DNA of 64,000 bases from Chitinophagaceae bacterium UBA4411 (lineage in GTDB: Bacteria > Bacteroidota > Bacteroidia > Chitinophagales > Chitinophagaceae), in NCBI GenBank assembly GCA_002400415.1, contig DGQP01000007.1, forward strand, positions 214,348-278,347, read 5' to 3'. The notes beneath the pieces were generated by a model that did no database searches, was not told the DNA's origin, and was given only the letters and a program-made list of their open reading frames with translations. Numbering within the stretch: position 1 is the first letter of the stretch; each line of letters begins with the position of its first letter. This document shows, piece after piece, positions 35,307 to 44,734 of the stretch. The translations under genes were made by a program, and so were the position numbers.

Positions 35307-36671
35307 ATGAAATTATTCTTCCTATATATCACAGTGATTATATCAATAACATCCTGTAAAAAATTTGTTGATATTGATCCACCGACTACACAACTTGTAT
35401 CGGAAACTGTTTTTGCAAAGGATCAAACGGCAATAGCCGCTCAATTGGCAATTTATGCCCGCATGGAAGGAGATGGGCTTGTTTATCAGCAAATCATTTA
35501 TCCCGGACTTTCAGCTGATGAGTTTTCGAATTATTCCACCGGCATTTTCAGTATTGACCTGGCCAACAATAACCTGACCAGTGAAAACTCCATTGTGCTA
35601 AATTTCTGGACAAACTATTATAAGTATATCTATCAGGCTAATGCTGTAATAGAAGGGGTTTCCAACTCTGCTACTATTAGCGAAACGGTCAGACAGCAAC
35701 TCCTGGGTGAGTCAAGGTTTGTTCGGGCTTTCTGTCATTATTATCTTACCTCCCTGTTTGGTGATATACCAATTGTACGGAACACAGACTATCGGATCAA
35801 TTCTCAGTTATCCCGCAGCCCCGTTACAACAGTATTGGACTTTATTGAACAAGATTTAATGGCTGCAATTTCCCTGCTATCTACCAGTTACCTTGATGCA
35901 GGAAATTTACCTTCTACTGAAAAGGTCCGGCCAAATAAGCATACTGCTCAGGCATTGCTGGCCCGGCTGTATTTACTGAAAGGTCAATGGGATAAAGCTG
36001 AAGAGAGTGCCAGTGCAGTATTAAGCGGAAATTACCAGTTGATATCTAACCTGGACAATGTTTTTTTAAAGAACAGCAATGAGGCGATCTGGCAACTTCA
36101 GAATGTTGTTCCTGGCTATAACAGTTACCCCGGAGCCCAACTCATCCTAACGACTACACCAAACGTAGTTGCACTGGATACCAACCTCGTGAAATCATTT
36201 GTTGCAACTGACAAGCGGAGACTGCAATGGGTTAAGAGCATAACAGTATCGGGCAGAACCTATTATTATCCATTCAAATATAAGGTTCGTCAAAATGCTT
36301 CCAGCATCACGGAGTACAGTATGATATTCCGCTTATCAGAATTGTTTCTACTGCGTGCAGAAGCCCGATCCAGGTTAGGTGATCTTAATGGCGCTCATGC
36401 AGATTTAAATCAAATAAGAATCCGGGCTGGCCTTCCTGCATTGTCCGGTCTGACAGGTACTGTTTTAATAGACAGTATAATCCAGGAAAGGAAATTTGAA
36501 TTATTTGCTGAGTCAGGAGACCGTTGGTTAACACTAAAACGGACTGGTGAGGTCAACAATGTTTTACCTTTGATCAAGGGCAGTAACTGGAATTCAACAG
36601 ATGCCTTATATCCCATTCCTTTGGCAGAAATTCTAAAAAACAATCAGCTTATTCAAAACCCTGGCTATTGA
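35307..36671 (+). CDS. SusD/RagB-type surface lipoprotein
   Basis: The 454-residue protein has a lipobox (ITSCKKF, Cys17), a helical TPR-like core (GESRFVRAFCHYYLTSLFGD) and the SusD C-terminal pattern RKFELFAESGDRWLTLKRTG with YPIPLAEI. It lies 6 bp after SusC and forms the lid that captures the ligand. A small CarboxypepD-like domain is absent. Confidence 0.95.
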   Translation: MKLFFLYITVIISITSCKKFVDIDPPTTQLVSETVFAKDQTAIAAQLAIYARMEGDGLVYQQIIYPGLSADEFSNYSTGIFSIDLANNNLTSENSIVLNFWTNYYKYIYQANAVIEGVSNSATISETVRQQLLGESRFVRAFCHYYLTSLFGDIPIVRNTDYRINSQLSRSPVTTVLDFIEQDLMAAISLLSTSYLDAGNLPSTEKVRPNKHTAQALLARLYLLKGQWDKAEESASAVLSGNYQLISNLDNVFLKNSNEAIWQLQNVVPGYNSYPGAQLILTTTPNVVALDTNLVKSFVATDKRRLQWVKSITVSGRTYYYPFKYKVRQNASSITEYSMIFRLSELFLLRAEARSRLGDLNGAHADLNQIRIRAGLPALSGLTGTVLIDSIIQERKFELFAESGDRWLTLKRTGEVNNVLPLIKGSNWNSTDALYPIPLAEILKNNQLIQNPGY

Positions 36672-36705
36672 TAGGCCGCCTTCATTAATTAATTAAATCA
36701 TACTT

Positions 36706-37968
36706 ATGCAACGTCTATTATTATGGACGCTATTATTGGCGTCTGGCTATACTTATGCCCAAAAAATGCCGTTAGTAGTTGGGGAATCATTTCCCTATCA
36801 AGAATCATTTATTATATCTTATCCTGAGAGACAAGTCAAATCAATTGAAAACTACAAGGATAAGCATTTACTACTTGTATTATTCGGCTCAGAGTGTATT
36901 CAGAATTTTAAATATCTGCCGACCCTGGATAGCCTGAGTAAAAATAAAAAAGACCAATTAAATGTCCTTCATATTGGAAGAAAGGATCATAAAATTGAGG
37001 AAATGTATCATAAGTATCAGCGCTACTTTAATTTGCAATTAGAAGTAGCCTTTGATTCACTGTGTTTCCTCAAAGTAAAAGTATATGGCCTCCCGACCTA
37101 TGTATGGATCGGCCAGGATGGAAAGATTAAGGGGGTAAGTGCTCCCAGCGAGTTGACAAGTGAAAATGTCTCAAGGTTTTTGTCAGGGAAAACGCTTCCA
37201 TTTGGAAGTATTACGGAAGGATTAACTTACAATACATCAAGTGAGTTATTCAACAAGAAAACGGATAGTAATTATCTGTTTCGCACAAAACTTGGAATCT
37301 GGAATAATACAATGCCATATAATTATCCGGTTAAACTGGCATTTGATTCAAGTAATTTCCATGTTTCGGGAGTTTTTTTGGAAGGATTATATCGGTATGC
37401 CTATTTTGGCACGGGTTTCTGGGATCATGGCGATTCTCTTAATGGAAAGGTGTGGCTCTATCCATTGTTAAAGGGGGATTCTGTTTTCTTTTCCCAACAG
37501 AAATACTATTTTTCAGCATCGTATGCCGGATCAAACCAGCCGGATCTGAAATCTCTATTAAAGTCTAACCTCGAAGATTATTTTGGTTACACTGGAGAGA
37601 TTGTTAGGAAGTCAATGCCTTACTACAGTGTAACGGTAATCCCTGATAAAATTGAAACGCTCAGAACTAAGGGAGAGAAAAAAGTGTGGAGGAACAATCA
37701 TGCACGTATATATCTCCGAAATGTTCCAATCGACCTTCTCATAGAAAGGATCGCCTATTACAATTACACTGGCGATAGCAGAGAAGATATACCGTTTATT
37801 AACGAAACCGGTGTTAATTTTAATGTTGATGTATCTTTTGAAGCGATACTCACCGTAAGGGATGAGTTTTTTGCTGCACTCAGGGAAATTGGAATTATTG
37901 TGGAACTCAAAAGCCGGATCATGGATGTGCTTATTCTTACCCCCAAAAAAAGTATTGCGATCCGATAG
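36706..37968 (+). CDS. Thioredoxin-fold (TlpA-like) secreted protein without a CxxC pair
   Basis: The 420-residue protein has a signal peptide (GYTYAQK) and a TlpA-like domain in the first 160 residues. Where the active-site CxxC is expected it reads FGSECIQNF, so only the first Cys is kept. The C-terminal 100 residues end in FFAALREIGIIVELKSRIMD and VLILTPKK, a pattern of Bacteroidota proteins cotranscribed with SusCD. It is probably redox-inactive and may bind a nutrient or partner. It is 34 bp after susD. Confidence 0.75.
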   Translation: MQRLLLWTLLLASGYTYAQKMPLVVGESFPYQESFIISYPERQVKSIENYKDKHLLLVLFGSECIQNFKYLPTLDSLSKNKKDQLNVLHIGRKDHKIEEMYHKYQRYFNLQLEVAFDSLCFLKVKVYGLPTYVWIGQDGKIKGVSAPSELTSENVSRFLSGKTLPFGSITEGLTYNTSSELFNKKTDSNYLFRTKLGIWNNTMPYNYPVKLAFDSSNFHVSGVFLEGLYRYAYFGTGFWDHGDSLNGKVWLYPLLKGDSVFFSQQKYYFSASYAGSNQPDLKSLLKSNLEDYFGYTGEIVRKSMPYYSVTVIPDKIETLRTKGEKKVWRNNHARIYLRNVPIDLLIERIAYYNYTGDSREDIPFINETGVNFNVDVSFEAILTVRDEFFAALREIGIIVELKSRIMDVLILTPKKSIAIR

Positions 37969-37979
37969 ATCGCAATACT
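37951..37979. terminator. Bidirectional terminator between converging genes
   Basis: The arms AGTATTGCGAT (37951-37961) and ATCGCAATACT (37969-37979) are perfect over 11 bp, with a 7-nt loop holding the stop codon of the thioredoxin-like gene. A run of A lies on the left, giving a T-run for the minus strand; the right side is only weakly T-rich. Confidence 0.75.
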
Positions 37980-37995
37980 TATTCCATAGAATTGG

Positions 37996-38241
37996 TTATT
38001 GCCACCTGTGTACATTGCCATTCAGGTAGATCAATTCGTTTTCATCATTGATCTCAATAACGCATTCATAGAGAGTACCCTGCGGGCAGTAGAAATTCAC
38101 ATCAATTTCCGGGGGTACATCCACCATGCCGGTGCCATCATCATACTTATAATCCCCCACAGGCGCCTTTTCGATCTTGGTGAATGCGCTGAAACCGACA
38201 GCCATCACTACGGCAATCAGCACCAAATACATCTTTTTCAT
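37996..38241 (-). CDS. Small secreted protein, DUF6520-like
   Basis: The 81-residue product has a signal peptide (VVMAVGFSAFTK). A short exported part with two Cys (NFYCPQGTLYECVI) that could form one disulfide follows. Such proteins are common next to MauE/DoxX-like genes in Bacteroidota. Function is unknown. Confidence 0.65.
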   Translation of the reverse strand: MKKMYLVLIAVVMAVGFSAFTKIEKAPVGDYKYDDGTGMVDVPPEIDVNFYCPQGTLYECVIEINDENELIYLNGNVHRWQ

Positions 38242-38272
38242 TCTTGTTGCTTTAAGTTAAAAAAATCGCCTA

Positions 38273-38728
38273 CTATATCACAGGTATTCGGCTTCTCCTG
38301 TTTATCATGATAAATTGTTTATTCCAGTAACAGGCTACTATTCCGGCCAGCAGGAACCCGCAGTTGAAAACCAGGTGCTCCTTCCAGTTCAATTGCTGGA
38401 GTACGCCCCCGCAGGAACATGGGAGTTCTTTCATCGTTGAAAGTATAAATGCCACATACAAAGTGAAAATTCCCATTAAGCCGGTACCGGTCAATAATCC
38501 ATAATATCTTGTACGGGGGATGATCAGCAAAATGGCTATGGCTATTTCCATGGCAGGAATCATTCCTGCAAGCAGGGTAGCATAGGGCCTAAGTACCGGC
38601 GTATGCGATATTGAACCGATAAAGAAAGGAATATCCCTGAACTTCATAATCGCTGTGTACAAAAAAAGCAGCACATAGAGGGCTACGACAATTTCAATAT
38701 ACAGTTGTTTTGGCAGCGATCTTTTCAT
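38273..38728 (-). CDS. MauE/DoxX-like membrane protein
   Basis: The 151-residue protein has four hydrophobic segments. A conserved ELPCSCGGVL motif lies in a loop, as in the MauE family, which supports disulfide or thiol redox processes in the periplasm. It is 31 bp upstream of the small secreted protein gene on the same strand. That protein, with its Cys pair, may be a client. Confidence 0.8.
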   Translation of the reverse strand: MKRSLPKQLYIEIVVALYVLLFLYTAIMKFRDIPFFIGSISHTPVLRPYATLLAGMIPAMEIAIAILLIIPRTRYYGLLTGTGLMGIFTLYVAFILSTMKELPCSCGGVLQQLNWKEHLVFNCGFLLAGIVACYWNKQFIMINRRSRIPVI

Positions 38729-38765
38729 ATACTAAATCTCAGCTAACGATTCTGCACTTTGGTTA

Positions 38766-38818
38766 TTCAAAGTGAAAAGATAGTTGCGCTATTTGTTTGC
38801 ATAGGATTTCACTTTGAA
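38766..38818. promoter_or_regulatory. 12-bp inverted repeat upstream of rteC
   Basis: TTCAAAGTGAAA (38766-38777) and TTTCACTTTGAA (38807-38818) are perfect inverted copies 29 nt apart, between mauE-like and rteC. Two half-sites at this spacing could bind a dimeric regulator controlling rteC or both genes. Confidence 0.55.
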
Positions 38819-38890
38819 AAGCTCTTGTATCTGTTTGAACAACTAAAGGACTTCACCGACTTTATATATTTCACTTCTCATTTGAACAAT

Positions 38891-39733
38891 ATGCGAGCCG
38901 TCATGCAACGATTATATGAGAAAATGGAAGAAAGGATAAGGGAAATCCAGTCAGCATCCTTCCCCCTGCTGAAGGAGACATCCCAGTGCATTAATGTATG
39001 CCAGGAAGTGCTTCAGGAGCTAAGAAAAATGGTGGAGAAAAACCCGCTGAAGGACAGCAAGGAAGAAATTGAGTTCTTCAAGGAAATGAAACCCAAGTTC
39101 TATTCCCAGTTTATTTATTATGTAAAAGTATTTCATATTGAGATTAACCGGCCCGCAGCCAGCGACAAAGTCCAAATTGCTTACCTGGAATCGCACCTCA
39201 GCCGGATCAAGCATTTTTTTGATAATAACCTAGATTTCTATCAATACTACCGAAGCGGGGCCACGCATTTTGATGAAGTCTATTTTATCAGGGGACAGGA
39301 AGATGTCCGGCTCTTACCGGATGATCTTACGTTGAGCATAGATCACAGTTTCTCCACGACACAGAGTTATAAGGTCTCCAAACTGTTTGCCTATGAACTT
39401 CTCCGCATCTATCTTAATACAGCAATATCCTCTATTCAGCTGACGGATCCACCCGAACCTAAAAACATTGAGAAGAAACTGCAATGGACCGGTGCTAAAG
39501 TTTCGCTGATCGAGCTGATATATTCTCTGCAAACAACCGGTGTGATCAATAATGGTACCGCCGATATTAAGCTCCTGACCAATTTCTTTGAACGAACCTT
39601 CCAGGTTGATTTGGGAAACGTTTACAATGTTTTCCAGGAAATGCGTATCCGTAAAAAAAACAGGACCAGTTTTCTGGATCAATTGAAGGAGCGGCTGATC
39701 CAGCGGATGGATGAAGCGGATGAAGGTTATTAG
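38891..39733 (+). CDS. rteC: RteC-like conjugation regulator
   Basis: The product is 280 residues from the ATG at 38891; the open frame upstream has only a TTG start and lies over the inverted repeat. It matches RteC, the regulator of Bacteroides conjugative transposons, in FFKEMKPKFYSQFIYYVKVF, then HLSRIKHFFDNNLDFYQYYR and SGATHFDEVYFIRG. A C-terminal helix-turn-helix-like part (LIELIYSLQTTGVINNGTAD) follows. In CTnDOT RteC activates excision genes. Here it sits directly before the transfer operon. Confidence 0.88.
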   Translation: MRAVMQRLYEKMEERIREIQSASFPLLKETSQCINVCQEVLQELRKMVEKNPLKDSKEEIEFFKEMKPKFYSQFIYYVKVFHIEINRPAASDKVQIAYLESHLSRIKHFFDNNLDFYQYYRSGATHFDEVYFIRGQEDVRLLPDDLTLSIDHSFSTTQSYKVSKLFAYELLRIYLNTAISSIQLTDPPEPKNIEKKLQWTGAKVSLIELIYSLQTTGVINNGTADIKLLTNFFERTFQVDLGNVYNVFQEMRIRKKNRTSFLDQLKERLIQRMDEADEGY

Positions 39734-39913
39734 AAGGGTTACCTGGTCACTTGTTTCCCCTATTGATGTATTTCCACCACGCAGTATTACCTCTGCTATT
39801 CAGGAATTCTGATTATTTCCCTCTTATCCGAATATTTATTTCTCCCGACTCGGGAACATCTATTGAAAGATCGCTTTCCCGCCAGCCCATATTTGCATTA
39901 CAAACGAAACGAC

Positions 39914-40294
39914 ATGTTACAAAACATTTCCTGGTCGCAATTCTGGCTGGTTATTATCCTGACAAGTTTTATCTATTATTTCCTTATCTGGATCATAATT
40001 TATAAGGCAAAGTTTTCATTGCCCAATTTAAAACCCCGCATTTCAGATGCTGTATTCAGTTCCGGAACTGATGGGGAGGATATAAATGTTATCCTTCGTG
40101 ACCTGGAAGGAACATTTGCGAACAAACAGAATAAAAGTGAACTCATCCTGGCATTACAAAAGAAGATCCAATCCTACCAGGAGATAGAAGACCCCGGTTT
40201 CCGGGACTCGATTAACAGGTTCATTCTGTCAGAAAGCCAAAATAAATGCTCCATCCGTCTGGATGAGGAAGATCTGAGGACCCTGTGGAAATGA
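39914..40294 (+). CDS. Hypothetical single-pass membrane protein of the tra operon
   Basis: The 126-residue protein starts at the ATG 39914. It has one N-terminal membrane helix (FWLVIILTSFIYYFLIWIII) and a soluble helical, acidic tail (VILRDLEGTFANKQNKSEL). A -7-like CATATTTG at 39888-39895 lies just upstream, so this may be the first gene of the transfer operon. It is not recognised by name. Confidence 0.65.
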   Translation: MLQNISWSQFWLVIILTSFIYYFLIWIIIYKAKFSLPNLKPRISDAVFSSGTDGEDINVILRDLEGTFANKQNKSELILALQKKIQSYQEIEDPGFRDSINRFILSESQNKCSIRLDEEDLRTLWK

Positions 40295-40310
40295 CGTGAT
40301 GGAGCACCGA

Positions 40311-40332
40311 ACCCTATCTCCCCAAAGGGGAA
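40311..40332. repeat. CCCC-GGGG hairpin, copy 1
   Basis: TCCCC - aaa - GGGGA (40319-40331) lies between the first tra genes. It is one of at least five similar C-rich/G-rich small hairpins in this operon. Confidence 0.6.
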
Positions 40333-40363
40333 CTATTATAAAGGAAAACTTAAAACTGTGTGT

Positions 40364-40657
40364 ATGAAAAAAGTGAGCTTGTTCTTTCTGTTAATGATCA
40401 TAACAGCCTGTGCATCTGCCCAGGATGGCAATGCCGGTATCAATGAAGCCAATACAAAAGTCCGAAGTTATTTCGCTGCCGGTACTAACCTGATGTATGC
40501 TGTCGGGGCAGTACTTGGTTTGATCGGCGCTGTTAAGGTGTATTCAAAGTGGAACAGCGGTGACCCGGATACCAGCAAAGTTGCTGCTGCCTGGTTCGGG
40601 TCCTGCGTGTTCCTTGTGGTGGTAGCCACTGTGATCCGAAGCTTTTTTGGTGTGTAG
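40364..40657 (+). CDS. traE: Conjugative transposon protein TraE (DUF4134)
   Basis: The 97-residue protein has a signal peptide (TACASAQ) and two hydrophobic segments around GTNLMYAVGAVLGLIGAVKV, the DUF4134/TraE pattern. Such VirB2-like small proteins are thought to be the pilin-type subunit. ATG 40364 is chosen over a GTG two codons upstream. Confidence 0.9.
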   Translation: MKKVSLFFLLMIITACASAQDGNAGINEANTKVRSYFAAGTNLMYAVGAVLGLIGAVKVYSKWNSGDPDTSKVAAAWFGSCVFLVVVATVIRSFFGV

Positions 40658-40667
40658 CCCTCCCCAA

Positions 40668-40685
40668 CCCTCCCTGAAAGGAGGG
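40668..40685. repeat. CCTCC-GGAGG hairpin, copy 2
   Basis: CCCTCC - 6 nt - GGAGGG follows the traE stop by 11 bp, inside the C-rich string typical of these dispersed intergenic repeats. Confidence 0.6.
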
Positions 40686-40723
40686 GCAATTTAAAATGAT
40701 TATCAACAATTAAATCAATACTT

Positions 40724-41962
40724 ATGAAAATGAAGTTTATTCTTTTGCTTGCATTGCTCTGTATGCATTTCTTTGGGTTTACACAGTATATCGGTGTTAG
40801 AGCAAGATATACTGAAACCAGATTGGTGGATGATTCGCCCAACCCGCCGAAACGAGAAAACCGGCTGATACTTTCCTTCTTTACAGTCAGTTTTAATGGC
40901 ACACAGAATGTATTTACGCCTGTTGTATTATCCAATTATGATATCTGGGTGTATAAACAGGGATTGCAATATGGTAATGTGATGGGTGGGGTTCTGGATT
41001 CCACGGGTAATAATTACCCAGGCTATGCCTGGCCAGCCCCTAAAGTCGTTTCTTATTACAATACCCTTGGGCTGAACTATATTGATTGTGATCCCAATGC
41101 TGCCACACATTATGTAGTGAATGGCCAGGAACTGGATTGTGGCTTTATCACGGTTTCTTACTGGGATGTGGACGGAGGTACGGGTCAGCCGATTGAATGT
41201 TTTCCCGCCCCGAATATTTGTTTGCCCTGGTATGATTTTATGCATCCTTATTATTTTAATCCGGGCAATGTCAATTTCAGCCCGGAGTCCGTATTCCCTG
41301 GGCCTCCGTATAACCTGTATAATTTTCATTGTGGTGGCCCGCTTCAATTAGTGCGGAGGGGATTGCTCTCTTATGATACAAGCGGAACTGTCGTATTGCC
41401 AGTTCGTTTTGCCAATGTCAGGGCTGAGATTGACGCAACTGACCGGGTAACCATTTCCTGGTCCAATATGACTGAATACGAGATTCAACATTATACCATT
41501 GAAAGTTCATTGGATGCTGTTGTCTTTCAGCCAACCGGAACAATACTACCTACCGGTAATAGTGGAGAAAGGGCTGACTATACCTATTCCAGCAGCCAGA
41601 CAGCAGCAATCACCTATTACCGGATCAAGGCTACTGAAAATTCGGGCAGTGTTTTATACAGTAATGTGGTGGTTGTAAGGAGAAATATCCCGGTCACTGC
41701 GACAGATCAGTCTTTCAGCATTTATCCCAATCCTGTTACCGGAGCAGAATTGTCCCTGCGATTAAAGAATGCTGATCCGGGAAGGTATATTCTCACGGTT
41801 ATTTCACCTGATGGGCAAGTTGTCCGAAACAAGTTAATTGATCATATCAATGGCGACCTGATCCGGCAGATTGATATGAACGGACTGGCTCCGGGTATTT
41901 ACCAGCTCGTACTGCGCAATTCCAGCAAAAAATTCACTCAACAAATCCTGTATGTCAACTAG
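40724..41962 (+). CDS. Type IX secretion cargo protein inside the transfer operon
   Basis: The 412-residue protein has a signal peptide (FGFTQY), a large central part rich in Tyr, Pro and Asn with several Cys, a fibronectin-like strand domain (VTISWSNMTEYEIQHYTIES), and a T9SS type A sorting tail from about residue 335 (SFSIYPNPVTG, ending ILYVN). It should be exported to the surface or medium. Its end overlaps traF by 11 bp, so it is made with the conjugation machine. A role in donor-recipient contact or surface anchoring is possible, but is inference. Confidence 0.85.
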   Translation: MKMKFILLLALLCMHFFGFTQYIGVRARYTETRLVDDSPNPPKRENRLILSFFTVSFNGTQNVFTPVVLSNYDIWVYKQGLQYGNVMGGVLDSTGNNYPGYAWPAPKVVSYYNTLGLNYIDCDPNAATHYVVNGQELDCGFITVSYWDVDGGTGQPIECFPAPNICLPWYDFMHPYYFNPGNVNFSPESVFPGPPYNLYNFHCGGPLQLVRRGLLSYDTSGTVVLPVRFANVRAEIDATDRVTISWSNMTEYEIQHYTIESSLDAVVFQPTGTILPTGNSGERADYTYSSSQTAAITYYRIKATENSGSVLYSNVVVVRRNIPVTATDQSFSIYPNPVTGAELSLRLKNADPGRYILTVISPDGQVVRNKLIDHINGDLIRQIDMNGLAPGIYQLVLRNSSKKFTQQILYVN

Positions 41963-42278
41963 TGTATATACTGTAAATAAGGGCATCAACCGACCGATAG
42001 AATTCAAGGGACTGAAGGCGCAATATATCTGGTACCTGGGTGGCGGCTTACTGGCCCTGTTGATCCTGTTTGCCATCCTGTATATCTGCGGGGTTAACAC
42101 ATTTATTTGTTTACTGATCATCGTTGTTGCAGGAACGGGTTTGTTTATGCATGTCTATAAACTCAGCCGCCAATACGGGGAGCATGGAATGATGAAAACC
42201 CTGGCGAAAAGATCCATTCCATCGGTTGTAAAAATCTATTCAAGAAAAACCTTCACCGGACTGTGGAAAAACAAATAA
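41952..42278 (+). CDS. traF: Conjugative transposon protein TraF (DUF4133)
   Basis: The 108-residue protein opens with the DUF4133 signature INRPIEFKGLKAQYIWYLGG, followed by two membrane helices. It is VirB3-like and sits in the inner membrane. It overlaps the upstream gene by 11 bp and traG by 16 bp. Confidence 0.9.
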   Translation: MSTSVYTVNKGINRPIEFKGLKAQYIWYLGGGLLALLILFAILYICGVNTFICLLIIVVAGTGLFMHVYKLSRQYGEHGMMKTLAKRSIPSVVKIYSRKTFTGLWKNK

Positions 42279-44734
42279 AAGATATACTACCCATTTTTGG
42301 CGTGGAGAATGATTGCATTTTGTCCAAGCAAGGTGATGTTACCATTGCTTATGAAGTGCAACTACCCGAACTCTTTGCCTTGTCTGATCAGGAGTATGAA
42401 GTATTGCACCAAACCCTGATCCGTGCCATTAAGATACTTCCTTCGGGAACCGTCTTTCATAAGCAGGACTGGTTCACCGAATCCAAACATGCTGCAGATT
42501 TCAGCGCTATCGGCGTTAGTTTTTTATCCCGTGCCAGCGAACGGTTTTTTAATGAACGGCCTTACCTGGATCACCAGTGTTATATCCTACTGACCAAAAA
42601 GCCAGCCGGGAGAAAACCCGGTTCCTCTCTATTTTCCAATTTACTGCGGCGGTCCATTGTTCCGGAGCAAACATTGAAGCCTCAGCTTTTACAGGATTTC
42701 CTGGATAATGCGGGACAGTTTGAACGTATTCTCAATGACAGCGGGTTAATGCAACTGAAAAGACTTACCAATGAAGAACTGAGCGGTGAACAACAATACT
42801 GCGGACTAGTAGAACGATACCTGAACCTGCAACCCAATGAAAAATCCTTTATTCTGCATGATATCAGCTTTGATGATGGCCTGAAAGTCGGACCCAATCA
42901 TTGCCAGTTGTTTACTCTTGCCGATGCCGCTGATTTACCATCTTATTGCGGTTCCCGGATCAACTATGACAAGTACTCTACAGATAAAACTAAGTTCAGT
43001 GTTGGCTTTGCCTCTCCATTAGGGCAACTGTTACCCTGCAATCATATTTATAACCAGTACATTTTTATTGAAGACCCGCAGAAAACGATTCAGAAACTGG
43101 AAACCAAGAGACTCCGGCTGCATTCTCTGAGTGCCTATTCGAGAGAAAATGCCATTAGCCGGGATGCCACCAATGAATTTTTGAATGAAGCCATCAGCCA
43201 GCAAAGACTACCTGTGAAATCCCATTTCAATGTGTTAGTGTGGACGGATAGTAAAGACGGGTTGAAGGACACAAGAAACCTGGTATCATCAGCCCTGTCC
43301 CAGATGGATGCGGTACCGAAGCAAGAGCTGTCGGGAGCGCCGCAGATCTTCTGGGCGGGCATACCGGGTAATGAAGCCGACTTTCCCATGAATGATTCAT
43401 TTGACACATTTGCTGAACAGGCCTGTTGCTTCCTGAACCTCGAGACCAATTACAGGTCATCGGTTTCTCCCTGTGGAATCCGATTAGGCGACCGGCAGTA
43501 TGGCAAACCGGTGCATGTGGACATCAGTGATGAGCCGATAAAAAAAGGTTTGATCACCAACCGGAATAAATTTATCCTGGGACCATCGGGAAGCGGAAAG
43601 AGTTTTTTTACCAATCATATGGTGCGTTCCTACTATGAACAGGGAACACATATTGTATTGGTTGATGTGGGGCATAGTTATAAAGGGCTTTGTCAGTTGG
43701 TGAAAGGATATTATTTCACTTATGAGGAAAAGAATCCCATTCGGTTCAATCCCTTTCATATCGGGGAAGGCGATGTGCTGGATACCGAAAAAAAGGAAAG
43801 CATCAAGACTTTATTACTGGCTCTTTGGAAAAAGGATAATGAAACGTTTAATCGCAGCGAGTATGTTGCACTTTCCAATGCTTTGCAGCTTTATTATACC
43901 CCCGCCCCTGAAGGGGAGAAGGAAGTTTTCAAATGCTTTGATACTTTTTATGAATTTCTGCAAACCGATTTTGTTGAAGTACTGAAGCGGGATGAAGTCA
44001 AGGAAAAGGATTTTGATGTTTCAAATTTTTTATATGTACTCCGGCCATACTATAAAGGTGGCGAATTCGATTACCTGCTGAATGCCACCGAAAACTTGGA
44101 CCTGTTACAGGAACGATTTATCGTTTTTGAACTGGATAATATCAAAGATCATCCGATCCTGTTCCCGGTCGTTACGATCATCATCATGGAAGTGTTTATT
44201 TCAAAGATGCGGAAACTGAAAGGTATCCGTAAGATGATCCTGATTGAGGAGGCCTGGAAGGCGATTGCCCGGGAGGGTATGGCAGAGTATATCAAGTACC
44301 TTTTTAAAACGGTCCGTAAGTTCTTTGGCGAAGCCATCGTAGTAACCCAAGAGGTAGAAGATATTATTTCCTCCCCGGTGGTGAAGCAGGCCATTATTAA
44401 TAATTCTGATTGTAAGATACTTCTTGATCAGTCCAAATACCAGAACAAGTTTGACCAGATCCAGGAATTACTCGGGCTGACTGAAAAAGAAAAAGCCCAG
44501 GTGCTTTCTATCAATAAGGCCAACGATCCCGGTAAAAAATATAAAGAGGTTTTTATATCCCTTGGAGGTATGCTTTCCAAAGTTTACCGGGTGGAAGTAT
44601 CTGCAGAGGAATACCTGGCCTATACAACGGAGGAAACTGAAAAATTCAAGGTAATGCAACTGGCCGAGCAATTTAACGGGAATATAGAAAAAGCAATTAC
44701 CCATTATTTAAACAAAAAAAACCAAGTATTATGA
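42263..44734 (+). CDS. traG: TraG family conjugation ATPase (VirB4-like)
   Basis: The 823-residue ATPase has Walker A GPSGSGKSFFT (about 440-450), Walker B-like ILIEEAWKAI (about 655) and the RFNPF segment typical of Bacteroidetes TraG. A GTG at 42263, overlapping traF by 16 bp, is the best start. It energises assembly of the type IV secretion system. The frame carries one CCCC/GGGG hairpin at 43905-43916 that is read as PAPEGE. Confidence 0.95.
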   Translation: MEKQIKDILPIFGVENDCILSKQGDVTIAYEVQLPELFALSDQEYEVLHQTLIRAIKILPSGTVFHKQDWFTESKHAADFSAIGVSFLSRASERFFNERPYLDHQCYILLTKKPAGRKPGSSLFSNLLRRSIVPEQTLKPQLLQDFLDNAGQFERILNDSGLMQLKRLTNEELSGEQQYCGLVERYLNLQPNEKSFILHDISFDDGLKVGPNHCQLFTLADAADLPSYCGSRINYDKYSTDKTKFSVGFASPLGQLLPCNHIYNQYIFIEDPQKTIQKLETKRLRLHSLSAYSRENAISRDATNEFLNEAISQQRLPVKSHFNVLVWTDSKDGLKDTRNLVSSALSQMDAVPKQELSGAPQIFWAGIPGNEADFPMNDSFDTFAEQACCFLNLETNYRSSVSPCGIRLGDRQYGKPVHVDISDEPIKKGLITNRNKFILGPSGSGKSFFTNHMVRSYYEQGTHIVLVDVGHSYKGLCQLVKGYYFTYEEKNPIRFNPFHIGEGDVLDTEKKESIKTLLLALWKKDNETFNRSEYVALSNALQLYYTPAPEGEKEVFKCFDTFYEFLQTDFVEVLKRDEVKEKDFDVSNFLYVLRPYYKGGEFDYLLNATENLDLLQERFIVFELDNIKDHPILFPVVTIIIMEVFISKMRKLKGIRKMILIEEAWKAIAREGMAEYIKYLFKTVRKFFGEAIVVTQEVEDIISSPVVKQAIINNSDCKILLDQSKYQNKFDQIQELLGLTEKEKAQVLSINKANDPGKKYKEVFISLGGMLSKVYRVEVSAEEYLAYTTEETEKFKVMQLAEQFNGNIEKAITHYLNKKNQVL

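Noticed and set aside
38759..38890. Longer RteC start by TTG
   Set aside because: It crosses a perfect inverted repeat and lacks RteC-like residues; the ATG at 38891 is better.
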